Shown: positions 42,600-54,246 of the stretch, piece by piece | Position numbering within the stretch: position 1 is the first letter of the stretch | Layout of the letters: every line of letters starts with the position of its first letter | Source: Massariosphaeria phaeospora | Taxonomy: Eukaryota > Ascomycota > Dothideomycetes > Pleosporales | Length of the DNA: 64,000 nt | Reading direction: 5' to 3' | NCBI GenBank assembly: GCA_011032825.1 | Contig: JAADJZ010000029.1 | Location: 496,001 to 560,000 of the forward strand | The notes under the pieces: model-generated | Told to the model about the DNA's origin: nothing | Database searches by the model: none | What the model saw: only the letters and a program-made list of their open reading frames with translations | Position numbers and translations under genes: made by a program

Positions 42600-45500
42600 T
42601 TAGTCTATTAGCAAGCATATAGTTAGTAGAAACTTATTTAACGTTAATGCATAAAGTAGTAACTTTCTGTTAGATCTAAAGCTAGTAGATATTAACATGC
42701 TTAACTTTTGTATAAAGCTTGTTATGCTATTTTGTAACAATACTAATAGTTTGCTAATTGTTACACTAAATTGTAGGTGTATAGTTAAGCGTAAAGTTGA
42801 TTCTAGTAAAGAATCGCATTTATTTCTTCATTTGCAAGGCAGCGAGAGATAACGAAAGCAATTTAAACTTTGTAGTTAATTTTGTAACTATACGCTGTAT
42901 AGTTGATTTTTAGTTAATTATAAGTTTACTAAATTTAAACGCGTAACTCTAAAAGCTTTAGCGAGTTTTAAGCTCGTTAGCGTACGAAGCGTTAGATAAT
43001 CTAAAAAAAAAAAAATCGCGATATAGAAAATTGTTAGAGAGATACTTAGCTATGTTCTATGCGCTAGCAAAGGCTTTAAAAGCAAAAGCTTTCGTGCTAA
43101 GTAAGTATTTAGCGAATCTTTGAAACGTGTAACTATTCTAGGTTAGTAAAGTAGCAAGCAAAAACAACGTGCGTTTAAGCAACGTTAAGCTTGCTTTAAA
43201 CAGCAATATATGCAAAAAAACTAACAAGTTGTTAGTAAAGCTTTGTTTAAGCGCTGTTAGTTTTTTTTGTAAACTATAGCAGCTAGTTTTTTGTTAGTAA
43301 AACGTTTAAAGCTTTGCTTATAGCTTTAATGCTAAATCGAGCGCACACCTTGTTAATAAAAGCGTTTTGAACTAGCTAGGTCTTGTGCAAAGCTCAATTG
43401 CGTACAATGCAAATTCTAAAAAACTAGGTAAAGTTTTCTATAGCTTTAATATTGTATAGGTTTACTAGATTTTTCTTAAAAAACTTGTAAAAATAAGCGT
43501 TTGATTAATAAAATGCTATAACGATGTCGTTAACGTAGACGAATAGAATAAGCTAGCAATTCGTGTACAAACACAAGAAGCTTTTAACTAGTTTTAAGCT
43601 TAGCTTAATAAGCTTGTAACGTAGCTTGTTGTACTATAGTACAAGTAACTCTTTTAAGCTATACAAAGCGCAAAGCACTATTATAATTTCGCTTTTAATT
43701 AAGCGAAAAACTTTAGGTGTTTTAGCATATAGTGTTTAATTAATCTTTGCGTTTAGAAAAGTAGTTAGAACGTTGTACTACTTTAGCTCTAAGTTAAAGT
43801 AATTAGCAATCGCAATTAAAGCGCGAAAGTTGCGAATTGCTAGTGTAGCAGCGTACGTGTTCTCGAGCGAAGCTTAAAAGTTGCTTTAAACAACTAGTCG
43901 AGCTTTAAAGCGTAAAAAATATCTATTTTTATTTGTTTTGTATGTAAAAATCTACATTAGCGGTAGTACCTCGCTGTTAGCTATAGTTTTTTTTTGTTTT
44001 GTTCTTTCAAATACGCTTTTAGCGCGTAGATTTCTCTATTCGATTTCTATAGCGTGTTAGAATTAATTGCTAAACATGTATGTACCAAGCTGCTTTACTA
44101 CCTTTAGCAAAAGCAGCAGCTGTAATTAATAAATTCGCAGTATTTTATCTACTCTAGCGGGTATTAAGTAAATCTCGGTTAAAAACGCTTGCAGGTAATT
44201 AACTAGAAGCTTAAGTTCTAGCCTCGTAGCGTAGAACTAAATAGCAAAGTTAACTAGATTTTTTAGTTTTCAACTGCGCTTGCTTGTAATAATAAAGCTT
44301 GTATTAGTTAAGTTAAAATTAACGTTCTGTAGAGCTCTTTAGCTTCGTCGGCAATAGTTCTTAGGTACTATTAAAGTTAAGTTAACTTTAGAAAGTTTAG
44401 AAGTTAGCAGCTGTTGCTAAGTTAATTTAAGTACGTTGTTAAATTTAAGTGCGTTGTTAGTTGTTTTACTTTCTACATAAAAGCTTTTAGCTATTAGAGC
44501 TAAAGTTACAAGTGCTGTTTAGCAGCTGCGCTAACGAGTAGTTAATAGGTTTTTAATGCTAATATCGTCGTTCTATAGCATCTCTAGATATTTGAGTAGC
44601 TTAATTACTTTTTTAATTACTAACGTAGAGGCGTAGCTGTTTATTCTTTTAAAAAAAAAGCGTAAAGTTAAATACAACGTTACGTGTAACAATAATAGTA
44701 CTCTTTGTAAATAGCTATATACGAAAGATATTAGTACTTTAGTAGCTAACTAGGTAGCTAATAAAAGTACGCGATTTAAGCTTGTTAGCAGCTTTTAGAT
44801 TACAATTGTAAACGTAAGCGCAATAGCTAATAAGCTTTATATAAGCAACAAGTAGCTTTTGTTTTTATACAACCTCGTATAGTGTTTTTTAACTTAGTGC
44901 TTTAGTAAGTGTTTAATTAAGAATATACGCAGCTATGCAATACATTTTATATATTAAATTCTTTAGTAAGTTCGCGTGTATGCGCATAGCGCAAGCTTGC
45001 TAAGTAAAAACTTCGCCTACGCGCTTAATAAGTCTATTCGGCTTTTTTGTGCTAGGTAGAGCTAGCTCGTACAACATTTTTAGTTTGTTTGTAATATTAA
45101 TTAAATCGTTGCTAAATTTCTTTTTGTTGTTGCATTAGATAGCGACTACGTTAGCATTGTACACGCGCTAAATTTTGCAAATCAAAGCTATAAACTAGCG
45201 TGTAAAAGTTAGCTTGTTTTTTTGCTTAATTATAGCTATTTTATGCTATTTTGAGTACTTGTTTATAAAGTGCGAAGCGTATTTGCTACCGTTTATACAC
45301 TTCTCTTTTATAGAGATAATATAGATTAAGTTTATTGTAATTTAATAGAATAGTCGTTGTGCACGGCTCTTAGCCAAGCGCTTTAAAATAATATAAGTTA
45401 TTCGAGCTTTGATACACGTCTAGCAAAGACAGTTTATATAGTTTTCTATTAGTTAAACACTAGTAACGTTTAGTTTGAGTTAATTAATAGCTTTTTAGCT

Positions 45501-47200
45501 TAAGTAGCTCTATATTAGATAAGCAGCACGTTGATTAACAACGTTAGTAAGCTTTAGCGCGTACAACAAGTAGTATAATGCTCTAAAAGTACTTAATCGT
45601 AAGTGTAAAAGTAATAGAAAAAGTTAGCGTAATAGCTTTGCATTAATAAGCTAGTGTTTTCTATTGTACTTAAGTTGCGTAATAACGTTTAATGTCTGTT
45701 GCATGTACAAAACGTTGTAGCTAGAGTTAAAGTAAATTAACTTTGTATAGCAGCAAGCGAGTTTTAAGACGCTTGTAAAAAAGCTTTTAACGTACGCAAC
45801 GTGCGTTAGCTTTAGTATTAGCAATTTATATATTGTACGTGCAACAAGCTCTATTGTACTCTATGCTATAATAGAAATATAGCTATTGCTAGTATTAACA
45901 AAGCAGCGCTCTAAGTTGTTGCTTGTTCTTTTCTAGCTTTTTTATGTTTCTAAGTTAACAACGTGTGTATTAAATCTAAAATCAACAATTTATTAATTAA
46001 GTAAGTTAGTTTAAGTAGTGTTATCAACAGCTATTGTTGTAAGAGTTCTAATAAACTTAGTAAAAGCTTTAATTGCAATACTGTTATAACTGTTGTAACC
46101 GTCGTAGCTAAGTGTTATAAGTAATAAGCTAGTTAATATTACAAACGTATTAGTATTAGCAAGTAGCTTGCTATTGTTAACTTGTAGTAACCTAGCGTTC
46201 TGTCTAGCGCTCTAAAGTTAGCAAGCTACTTACTTTTTAAAAGCAGTTTTAATGCGCGCGTTGATTTTAGAATTTTTTCGCGCTTTTTTAACTTTGCGTA
46301 TAGCTTTAGCTGCAAGTTGATAAAACTTCAAACGCTTTAAGTAGCAAGTATTTAAAATAAAGTAGTTAGTATACTAATGCTTTTTTTTACAAATACAAGT
46401 TAGCGTTAGTCGTAGGCTATTACAATAACTTTAACTAGTTAATGTAGCTTTAGTTAGCTTTGTAATTCTAAGCTTAGTAGCAAATACTGCTAAGCTAGTA
46501 GAGTAAAGCTTCGTACAACGAAAATACGTAGTTACTTTAGCAACGTACGTTTTAAAAGATAAAATCTTAGCAGTAGTGCTTTGCGCTTTATGCTTGAAAA
46601 TCTCGCGCAAGCAAAATGTAGCGTATTCTTAATTAAGCGCTTTGCAAGCAATTAGAAAGTTTTTTTAAAATTAGTTGCTATTAGTTTTTAGCAGCTTAAT
46701 TAATTTGCTTTAAGTAGTAATATATACCTAGTTAGTTAGCTATTGCTTAACTTTTTTTGCAGTTTTTAAAGTAGTTTTAAGTGTGTTGTATTTGTTAGCA
46801 AGCTCGCAGCAGCGAGTTGCGTTAGTTAAACAAAAAAACTTTTTAAAAGCAACTAGTTAGTTGTAGAGTATTTTGTAGTTTTTAATTAAGTATATGTAGC
46901 ATACAGCAATTGTCTTGCTAATGTTTGTATTTAAGTTAGCCAAAGCTTTTCTCTAAGTGTAGTACTTAGAGCAGCGTTGCTTTTATCAATTGCATTTTTA
47001 TTAGTAAAACTTTTAGTTGTTTGTAGTTAAGTTAAAGAGCTTAATAGCTTTAGCCTTGTAGTTAATAAGTTAAAGCTTAGTAGCTTTTATTAGCTTAAAG
47101 AGAAGCTTTTTAGCTACGTTAAAATTAATATACTGCTAAAAACTATAGCGATTAGCAACGTTTTAGCGAATAAATAGCTATGTAAACTAGTTGTTAAGCG
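42600..47200 (-). pseudogene. Copia-1 gag-pol, inactivated
   Basis: Only short blocks are legible. The reverse transcriptase at 43480-43680 contains YNKLRYKLIKLSLKLVKSFL and LILFVYVNDIVIAF. Downstream (leftwards, 42480-43400) lies the expected RNase H region; rightwards (43900-46400) integrase and gag, which I place by the copia order and by similarity of 46400-47340 to Copia-2. The RT catalytic pair has one Asp changed to Asn. No open frame longer than about 60 codons remains. Confidence 0.7.
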
Positions 47201-47353
47201 TGTTTAGTATAACTGTAACGCGCGTTATAGCAAAGTTAAACTTAGTAGCTATTGTAAAAGCTATAGTCGTATGTAATTAGATTTAAACTAAAATCTAAGC
47301 AATGTGCGTTGTAGGTAAACGTAGTAACAAGTGCGCTATAGTAAACGCAGTTA

Positions 47354-47676
47354 AAGTAGTAAATAAGTATAAGTTAAGTTAAATTTAAGTTAGCTTACGT
47401 AAAACTCTAGTGCTAACCTAACTTATACCTACGCTAAAACGTTTTAGCGTAGGTATAAGTTAAGTTAGCATAGACCTCTACAATTCTATATTTTAATATA
47501 TTTTCTTTTTATAATTATAACAGCTAGTTATAATAGGTTTATTAACCTAAAAGTAGTACCTATAACCTAACTTTAACCTACGCTTTAATTACTCTAACTT
47601 AACTTTAACTTTAGGTTTGTGCGACTCTAACTCAACTTATACTCAACGATAAGTACTTTTTACTTATTCGCTAGCG
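47354..47676 (+). mobile_element. MITE-3: 323-bp MITE in Copia-1
   Basis: Same length and ends as the other copies; TA flanks at 47352-47353 and 47677-47678. It is located 91 bp inside the Copia-1 5' LTR (sense direction). The first base is A where other copies have G, consistent with G-to-A mutation. Confidence 0.9.
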
Positions 47677-47766
47677 TAAACGCGGTATAGCAACGTACAA
47701 CTTAAGCAAAAGTAACAATTGCAGTAGCAAGTAAAAACAATTTTAAGTTGCAGCTAGGCTTATAAC

Positions 47767-47930
47767 TATCGCAGTAAGTGCAAGCAGTGCGTAGAAAATT
47801 AAGAATTAAACTAAAGTTGTATTATCTAGAAGCTACAGAATTTGTAAGTGCAAAAGCACAAACAGCGCTAGTTCTAGATAAGCGTAGTACTTTTATTTAT
47901 TTTATAAAGTAAAAGCTATAAACTGTAACA
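47767..47930 (-). repeat. Copia-1 5' LTR
   Basis: 164 bp. The internal boundary is mutated (TATCGCAG for TGTTGCAG). Matches Copia-2's LTR in reverse. Confidence 0.92.
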
Positions 47931-47936
47931 TAGCGC

Positions 47937-49274
47937 CTAGTTAATTTTATACAAATCTAACTTCTCTTTTATCTACTAGCAATTTCCGCTATTTGAACTG
48001 CAGTCTATTAATTTGTTTGCAGTTTATTAATCTAATCTCAATTAAGCCAAAAGCTGCTAAGCAATTAGTTAATTAAATCAATTTACTTTCTTTGAAAACA
48101 CTAGTTAAACTAGGCTAAGGCTTTTGGCTTAATTGATTTGATTAATAGCAACTATGCAGGCAATATTTTTTGTTGCTTAGATTTATTTCTACAAAGGCAA
48201 AGATATTTGTATAACTACTTACTCTAAACTTTTCTCGTAGTTTCTTGTTTAGAAACGTTTAGTACGTAGTGTTCTAGTAATTCTACAAGGCATGCTGCTT
48301 TTTAAATAAAAAGTTACATTTGCTGTTAACACACTTAATACCTTTGTAGCTATCTCGATACGAGAAATTACAAGTGCTTTGAAAACTATAAGTAGCTTGC
48401 TATTAAGTCTACAAAACTTAATAAACTTGTAGCAATTAAATAGTCTATTCGGTACTAGTAATTATCTACTTATCGAGAAACTATTACTGTTTATACTAAA
48501 TAAACGAGTTTCTAGTTTGAAATACAAAAGCTTGCGTGCTAAACGACTATATCGAATATTCAAAGAAAGTAATAAAACGGTATAATTCGCTAAGTTACAT
48601 TCGCTAGATAGTAAATCTTAATAATGTAAATTACTTTTGAAACTGTTTTCTATTCTTGTAATATAGAAATAACATAACACCTATTTACGTAACTAACTAG
48701 AAGTTAGTTTCAAGCATGCTATTATACTTATATATTTGCTTAGTTAAGCTAAGCTTACTGCTTAACGTTCGTTTTAGGTTACAAAACGCACTCTATCGCG
48801 AAACAACCTACAAGTACTTTGAGATTATGCAACTTTTATTTTCTATGCGTATTGGAATTTCCTAAAGTCTTCTATTAAGAATTTTTTAAAACTAAGCTAA
48901 TCTAAACAGCTTTTATCTTTATAAATATAAAAGTTATGCTTTTTTTATGCAAAAATTTAGAACTTTGCTATACAACACTACTATTAACCTCTAGTAACTT
49001 CTTAAACTTATATGTTAACTTTAGTTAGGTATCTAAGTACTACTATTATAATATAAAGCTTTTCTTAGCCTTGTAGCAGTTGCAGCGCGCATATTTATGC
49101 ATAATTACTACTCTAGTTAGTACTTCTAGTTACTTCTGCAGCTTGATCGAGCAATACTAACGTTTACGATAACGCTACCTAGAATAACGAAGAACAAGCT
49201 TAGTACAACTTATTAATTAGACTTACAAAATACGAGGGAGTGAGTACAAAGCAGTAATTCCTCAATTCATTGCT
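47937..49274. other. AT-rich flank; inverted repeat and an old duplicate of 53.2-53.4 kb
   Basis: Two things stand out. CAATTAAGCCAAAAGC near 48037-48052 recurs inverted near 48121-48136 and may be subterminal to the hAT element. The segment 48645-48765 is a mutated version of 53249-53355 (shared blocks GAAACTGTT and CACCTATTTACGTAAC). No gene is readable. GC content rises sharply at about 49260. Confidence 0.5.
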
Positions 49275-52200
49275 TTAATCGTTACTCTTATCGAATGCGA
49301 CAGCGTTCTTCTCAAGTAGCAGCTTCACTACCTGCTTGTGGCATTCTGCTAAAGCCGCCTGGAGTGCGTTGCCGTAGTGTCCACCCTGCGCGTTAACGTC
49401 CGCGTTCTTCTCAAGCAGCAGCTTCACCACCTGCTTATAGCCTTGCACTGAAGCCATGTAGAGTGCGTTGCCGTAGTTTGGACTCTGCGCGTTAACGTTG
49501 GCGTTCCTCTCAAGCAGCAGCTTCACTACCTGCTCGTGGCCTTGCACTGAAGCCGCCTGGAGTGCGTTGCCGTAGTTTCCACCCTGCGCGTTAACGTCAG
49601 CGTTCTTCTCAAGCAGCAGCTTCACCACCTGCTTATGGCCTTTCGCTGAAGCCGCCTGGAGTGCGTTGCCGTAGAACCCACCCTGCGCGTTGACGTCCGC
49701 GTTCTTCTCAAGCAGCAGCTTTACTACCTGCTCGTGGCCTCTCTCTGAAGCCACGTAGAGGGCGTTGCCGTAGTGTCCACCCTGCGCGTTAACGTCGGCG
49801 TTCTTCTCAAGCAGTAGCTTCACTATCTGCTCGTGGCCTTGCGCTGAAGCCGCCTGGAGTGCGTTGCCGCCGAACCCACCCTGCGCGTTAACGTCTGCGT
49901 TCCTCTCAAGCATCAGCTTCACTACCTGCTCGTGGCCTCCCCATGAAGCCGCCTGGAGTGCGTTGCCGTATTCTCCACCTTGCGCGTTGACGTCGGCATT
50001 CTTCTCAAGCAGCAGCTTCACTACCTGCTTGTAGCCTCTCACTGAAGCTACCTGGAGTGCGTTATTGTAGTGTCTCCAAGCTGCGTTGACGTCTGCGTTC
50101 TTCTCAAGCAGCATATTTACTACCTGCTCGTGGCCTCTCTCTGAAGCCGCGTAGAGGGCGCTGCCGTAGTTTACACTCTGCGCGTTGACGTTGGCGTTCT
50201 TCTCAAGCAGCAGCTTCACTACCTGCCCGTGGCCTCTCTCTGAAGCTAGCAGGAGTGCGTTGCCGTAGTTTGGACTCTGCGCGTTAACGTCGGCGTTCCT
50301 CTCAAGCAGCAGCTTCACTATCTGCTCGTGGCCTTCCCATGAAGCCGCCTGGAGTGCGTTGTGGTCGTAGTATCCATCCCACGCGTTGAAGTCCGCGTTC
50401 TTCTCAAGCAGCAGCTTCACCACCTGCTTATGGCCTTTCGCTGAAGCCGCCTGGAGTGCGTTGCCGTAGAACCCACCCTGCGCATTGACGTCCACGTTCT
50501 TGTCGACCAGCAGCTTTACAATTTTTCGTAAGCCAAAGAGGCTTGCGTAATACAGCGGAGCAGGAAGTGACTCTAGACCCTCCTGAGAATCTAGCCTGCT
50601 CCAACTTCTATCTGGATTATGGAATCTAAGCCAATTTAGATAAGTCTCTTTTTTCTCCCAAAACATAACCATAGCTTCTTGCGCATACCCCTCTGACTGC
50701 TCCCCCGCAGTTTGAGCATGCTTTATCCAGAATTTAGCCGAGTATTCCGCTAGCCTGAACTCTTTCGCGTTGTTGTGGCGCAGAAGCTCAGGTCCCTGAA
50801 ACTGAAGAAGGTACCCAAGGCAGCTCCTCGCTATAACATCATGGCACGCGGCGGTCTGCATGCCGTAGTGCGCTGCTGAGCCTTTTCCGATTCCATCTGA
50901 AAGGAGATACTCTTTGACAGAGTAGTGTGCAAGCACCACGATTTGTCTCGCTGACCTTAGCTTTCCTTCGTCCTCCATAGTGATGGCGACGAGACTAGAG
51001 CAGATGTTCAACACATCCAGCGGATCTTCTAGAACCTCTTCCGGATCGAATCTGGCTTCATTCTCTAAACCGATGCCTACTATCTCAGCAACTTCGTCCG
51101 CTGAGAGCGGCCGAGCTGAGAACGTTAGCCAGCGTAGAATAGAGACAGCGTACTGCGAATCAGCTTCGCTGATCGCTGACAGAATGCGATCATATGTTTG
51201 GTCCAGCGTCGGGGGAAGGGTTGCAAGCGATTTCCGCAGCGATGCCCGGGTACGACACTCCCCTAACGCATCTAACTGACAAACAGCCCATCGAAACCTG
51301 TATTGGTTTTAGTCTTGCGTGTTTAGGCGAGAGTAAGACAGCATCCGTACATTCCCTGAGCTCCTTTCATAAGAGCAACCTCGATATCTTGCCTAAGAGC
51401 AGGGTCTCTTCCCCACCTGCTCAACCGCTTGTCGGCGGACAACCTTTGCTGTACGTATTTGTGTATGTCTCTATCCACTACTTTACTCTGAAGGCAGACG
51501 AAATCCTTCTGACGTATAAAGGTCTCCAGTGAACTCTCTATGTCTCGTTCTCTGCGGCTTGTCAGGACTATGTGCAAATTTTGAAGCTGCCATGCAGACA
51601 TTGTCTCGAGGATGTCCGTCAGCTCTGTCCACCCAGAACACTCATCAAGAGCGTCAAGGACGATGTAGATGTGCGGGAACTCCTGCATCATCTGTTGCAA
51701 AACTTCCAAGAGTGCATGCAGCGAGGGCTGTCGCTGCCCATTCTCACAAGAGGAGAACAACATGTCGAGGCTCGTTGGAATCCTAACGCACTGTTGTGAG
51801 AGCTGGCGGATCAAGGAGCGCACCATTAGCTCCGGATTTTGCTTCTGCTTATCGTTGAAGTCAAAGAAGAAGTACGCAACTACCTTGCCAGGGTCGCTGT
51901 TGCAGTGCTGAAGCACATTCTGGAGAACAGTCGAGCTGAGGATAGTCTTGCCGCACCCAGCAATACCATGTAGCCAGAAGAACGAGGTAGCATTCGTCTT
52001 CCATTCGGCATACTGGTCGCTCTCAAGAAACCAAAGCCCGGTATCGTCGTGGCGTTGCTTAAGCGCTTTCTGGTAGTTCGTAGAAGGATCCGGTGCAGAT
52101 AGCCACTCACGTATCTTCACGAGCTTCAAATCTGTATATTGCAAGTTAGTAGAAGTCGTACGGACTGCCTACAAATCACTTACCTCTAAGCGGTTGCAAG

Positions 52201-52637
52201 GTAGATGATGCGGCGATGTGGTAGAATGTGAGTGTTGCGATGTAATTTCGTAAGATCTTTGTAATGTTCTCGACTTTGTCCTCCTGGTGGAGGCTTACTA
52301 TTGCCTTCTTGCTCTTTGTCCGCCAGCTGTCGTTGGTAGTTAGGAGCGTCTTCGCAAGAATGGCGTCTAGCTGCGCTATCTGTTCCCGACACCCATCGAT
52401 CACAGGTATAAGAGCATCTCTGATGCCGGTATCTACCGAGTCCGTCTCGATATCTCGACTAATGTTCTGCAACGTGGTGCTCAGGACAGGCAACTCAGTG
52501 TTAATATGGCGACAGGACTTCGGTATTTCCCCCGCAGTTGAATGAAACTCCTCGAGGCGACGAATGACCTTCGTGCTGAAGTCAACGAGCTGAACGATGC
52601 TGGCAACGACGCTAACAACGGCGAGACCCTCGGCCAT
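49275..52637 (-). CDS. NOD-like receptor: SesA, NACHT and 13 ankyrin repeats (about 1085 aa)
   Basis: Three exons: 52637-52184, 52131-51351 and 51297-49275. The introns (52 and 53 nt; GTAAGT and GTACGG donors, ACTAAC branch in the first) restore one frame of 3258 nt. The N-terminus (MAEGLAVVSVVASIVQLVDF, GEIPKSCRHINTELPVL) is a SesA-type domain. NACHT follows, with Walker A GIAGCGKT (about 207-214), Walker B YIVLDALDECSG (about 307-318) and sensor VLTSRRERD. A winged-helix-like region (RILSAISEADSQYAVSILRW) comes next. The last ~430 residues are 13 ankyrin units of 33 aa that are nearly identical (NALQAASxxGHEQVVKLLLE, KNADVNAQ). Such STAND proteins detect a signal through the repeats, oligomerise by NACHT, and trigger a response, often incompatibility cell death (established for relatives). 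No stops: apparently functional. Confidence 0.92.
49310..50500 (-). repeat. 99-bp tandem repeats encoding the ankyrin array
   Basis: Twelve to thirteen 99-bp units in phase with the reading frame. Units differ mainly at the loop residues before NALQ (GGFYG, SPNYG, GGHYG, DGYYDH, WRHYN) and at synonymous sites such as GTCAAC versus GTTAAC. The GGFYG unit occurs twice with almost the same sequence, a sign of recent unit shuffling. Confidence 0.9.
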
Positions 52638-53397
52638 AGTCGCGATTAACGTTAGCGTGCGAAAACAGGTCAAAGTTGAACGCACAACAAGCGTACATCG
52701 TGGTCGAGCGTCCTTTTTGTAGGCTGACGACAAGGCTGAGAGCTGAGCGCTGAGCGCTGGGAGCTGAGGAGGGGTGCGCTGTGCGGGGCACTGCAGCACA
52801 CGCCGCAGCAGGCGCTGCAGATCGTGCCCCGCCAGTGGTGCTGTGTAGCGCCGTGGATGCGGCAGGGCTGCCCTAACCGCCACCTAGGTCGGCTGAATCG
52901 TTGGCAGCAGGCACCCGGGGCTAAGTTAGATCGGCTGTAGCCCTTTGTCGTTCACGACGTGAGTGCAGACTTTGTTTATTCGCGCCACTTTGCCCTTTGG
53001 CACCGATCGACCAGCTCCGACATTTGCCTCTGCTTCCAGTGCAGTACTCTTGCGCTTCCGACTACGTTTTCCTTGGTCTACCTCCTTGGCAGCGTCCTGT
53101 CCAGCACGTTTCGCCCGTGCTTCCTGGAGATCTTTACTGGTATATCAGCCATGGCTTTATAAACTTGCGACTGGGATATTCCGGACGTCCATACCGCAAA
53201 ACTGTCTCGCGACAGGGTGCATCTCTCGACTTAGGGACGGGCGTTACTCTTGAAACTGTTCCCCGTTCTCACGATATAGAAACAACGGTACACCTATTTA
53301 CGTAACCAGAGTCAGTTTTAAGGTTGCTATCATACTTATGTATATATGCTCAAGCTAATCTTGTTGCCTACAACTCTTCTTTCAGCTTCGTCAAAGA
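52638..53397. promoter_or_regulatory. Divergent intergenic region between the receptor gene and the 53.4-kb gene
   Basis: Contains the receptor's 5' untranslated region and promoter (upstream of 52637). Open frames around 52176-52883 extend past the start codon but are Arg/Pro/Leu-rich without a domain, so I use the internal ATG at 52637. 53249-53355 is the GC-normal copy of the duplicate at 48645-48765. No transcription elements can be called reliably. Confidence 0.4.
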
Positions 53398-54006
53398 ATG
53401 GAGACTTTTCGTCGTACTTTTACATGTGTTGAACCTTTCCGTCGCACCATACTTACGTTGTTACGCCACTTTGACATTGCGAATGCCCTTGCAGCTCTCG
53501 ACTGCAGTTTGTCTGAATGGGAGATAAAAACCCATATGAACATTATGGATGACATCTTCGATGACAGATCTGAGATAGATGTTATGCTCAACCTTGGGTT
53601 CCACATTCACATCTTTGGCGCTGACCTACACACAATGCGGACTCGACTCAAATGTCCGTATTACTACCACCACAATTTCCAGAAAGATCATCAGCTACAC
53701 ATTTTCGTTGTTGTTAGCGACTACCTACGGTTACTGCCGATCCTGGAGTTCATTCCCCTCTTCCTCTACAAGTGGGCATCGAGCACAGATCCCACGATCA
53801 TCTGGGCCTCTATACCAAATACTTGCCAAAACGTTTGGATTCACTCGTACCAGCAGTCTCTGTCTCCACAGATGCCAATGAGTAGGACGTTGACGGCCCA
53901 CGTACTTGGATATCAAACACTGAGCCCTCTTCTCAATCCTCCCAATCGCTCAATTCCATGGATCACGCTTGACGGTCAAATGAAACAGGAGGGTTCAGAT
54001 TATTAG
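53398..54006 (+). CDS. Hypothetical protein, 202 aa
   Basis: A single open frame from ATG 53398 to the stop at 54004-54006. Not recognised as a named domain. Visible features: an N-terminal amphipathic region (LTLLRHFDIANALAALDCSL) with the look of an F-box-like or helical adaptor, then IKTHMNIMDDIFDDRSEIDV, GFHIHIFGADLHTMRTRLKC, a short hydrophobic strand (LHIFVVVSDYLRLLPILEFI), and a Ser/Pro-rich tail. Codon use is like the host genes and there are no RIP-like stops. It diverges from the receptor gene. Such proteins belong to lineage-specific families in plant-associated fungi (inference). It could also be a remnant of a longer gene. Confidence 0.55.
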   Translation: METFRRTFTCVEPFRRTILTLLRHFDIANALAALDCSLSEWEIKTHMNIMDDIFDDRSEIDVMLNLGFHIHIFGADLHTMRTRLKCPYYYHHNFQKDHQLHIFVVVSDYLRLLPILEFIPLFLYKWASSTDPTIIWASIPNTCQNVWIHSYQQSLSPQMPMSRTLTAHVLGYQTLSPLLNPPNRSIPWITLDGQMKQEGSDY

Positions 54007-54246
54007 AAGGAGATCCCAGACAGACAATTGCTGTTTTCTCCGAAGTATTCAGACTATAACTGTATCATTTGGGGACCTAGTGCACATGGTGTTATTCTAT
54101 TGCGGCTACAGTAGCTTGGTACTAGTATGTACAGTAATTAGAAGTATCTAAGTCAAACGAAACTCTCTAGCAATGTAATAATGATAATTGTGTGCGTATA
54201 CAGCATGCCTTTTCGCTTCTAGTAGGTATTCATAAAGCGTGATCCA

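Larger units (their letters stand above)
42253..47930 (-). mobile_element. Copia-1: complete Ty1/copia retrotransposon with MITE-3
   Basis: 164-bp LTRs 42253-42416 (TGTTGCAG..CTGTAACA) and 47767-47930. The target duplication TAGCG is perfect (42248-42252 and 47931-47935). Coding is on the minus strand. The RT signature, FVYVNDIV for FVYVDDIV at about 43510-43560, is copia-type, as is LKELLVL-YNKLRYKLIKL before it. The element is 5678 bp, or 5353 bp without MITE-3. It sits just after the hAT coding end. Confidence 0.93.

Noticed and set aside
48037..48136. Inverted repeat AATTAAGCCAAAAGC as hAT terminal repeats
   Set aside because: Both arms are on the same side of the hAT coding region, so they cannot be its two ends; more likely a subterminal hairpin.
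52637..52883. Longer start for the receptor gene (82 more codons)
   Set aside because: The extension is Arg/Pro/Leu-rich without similarity, while the SesA domain begins immediately at the internal ATG 52637.
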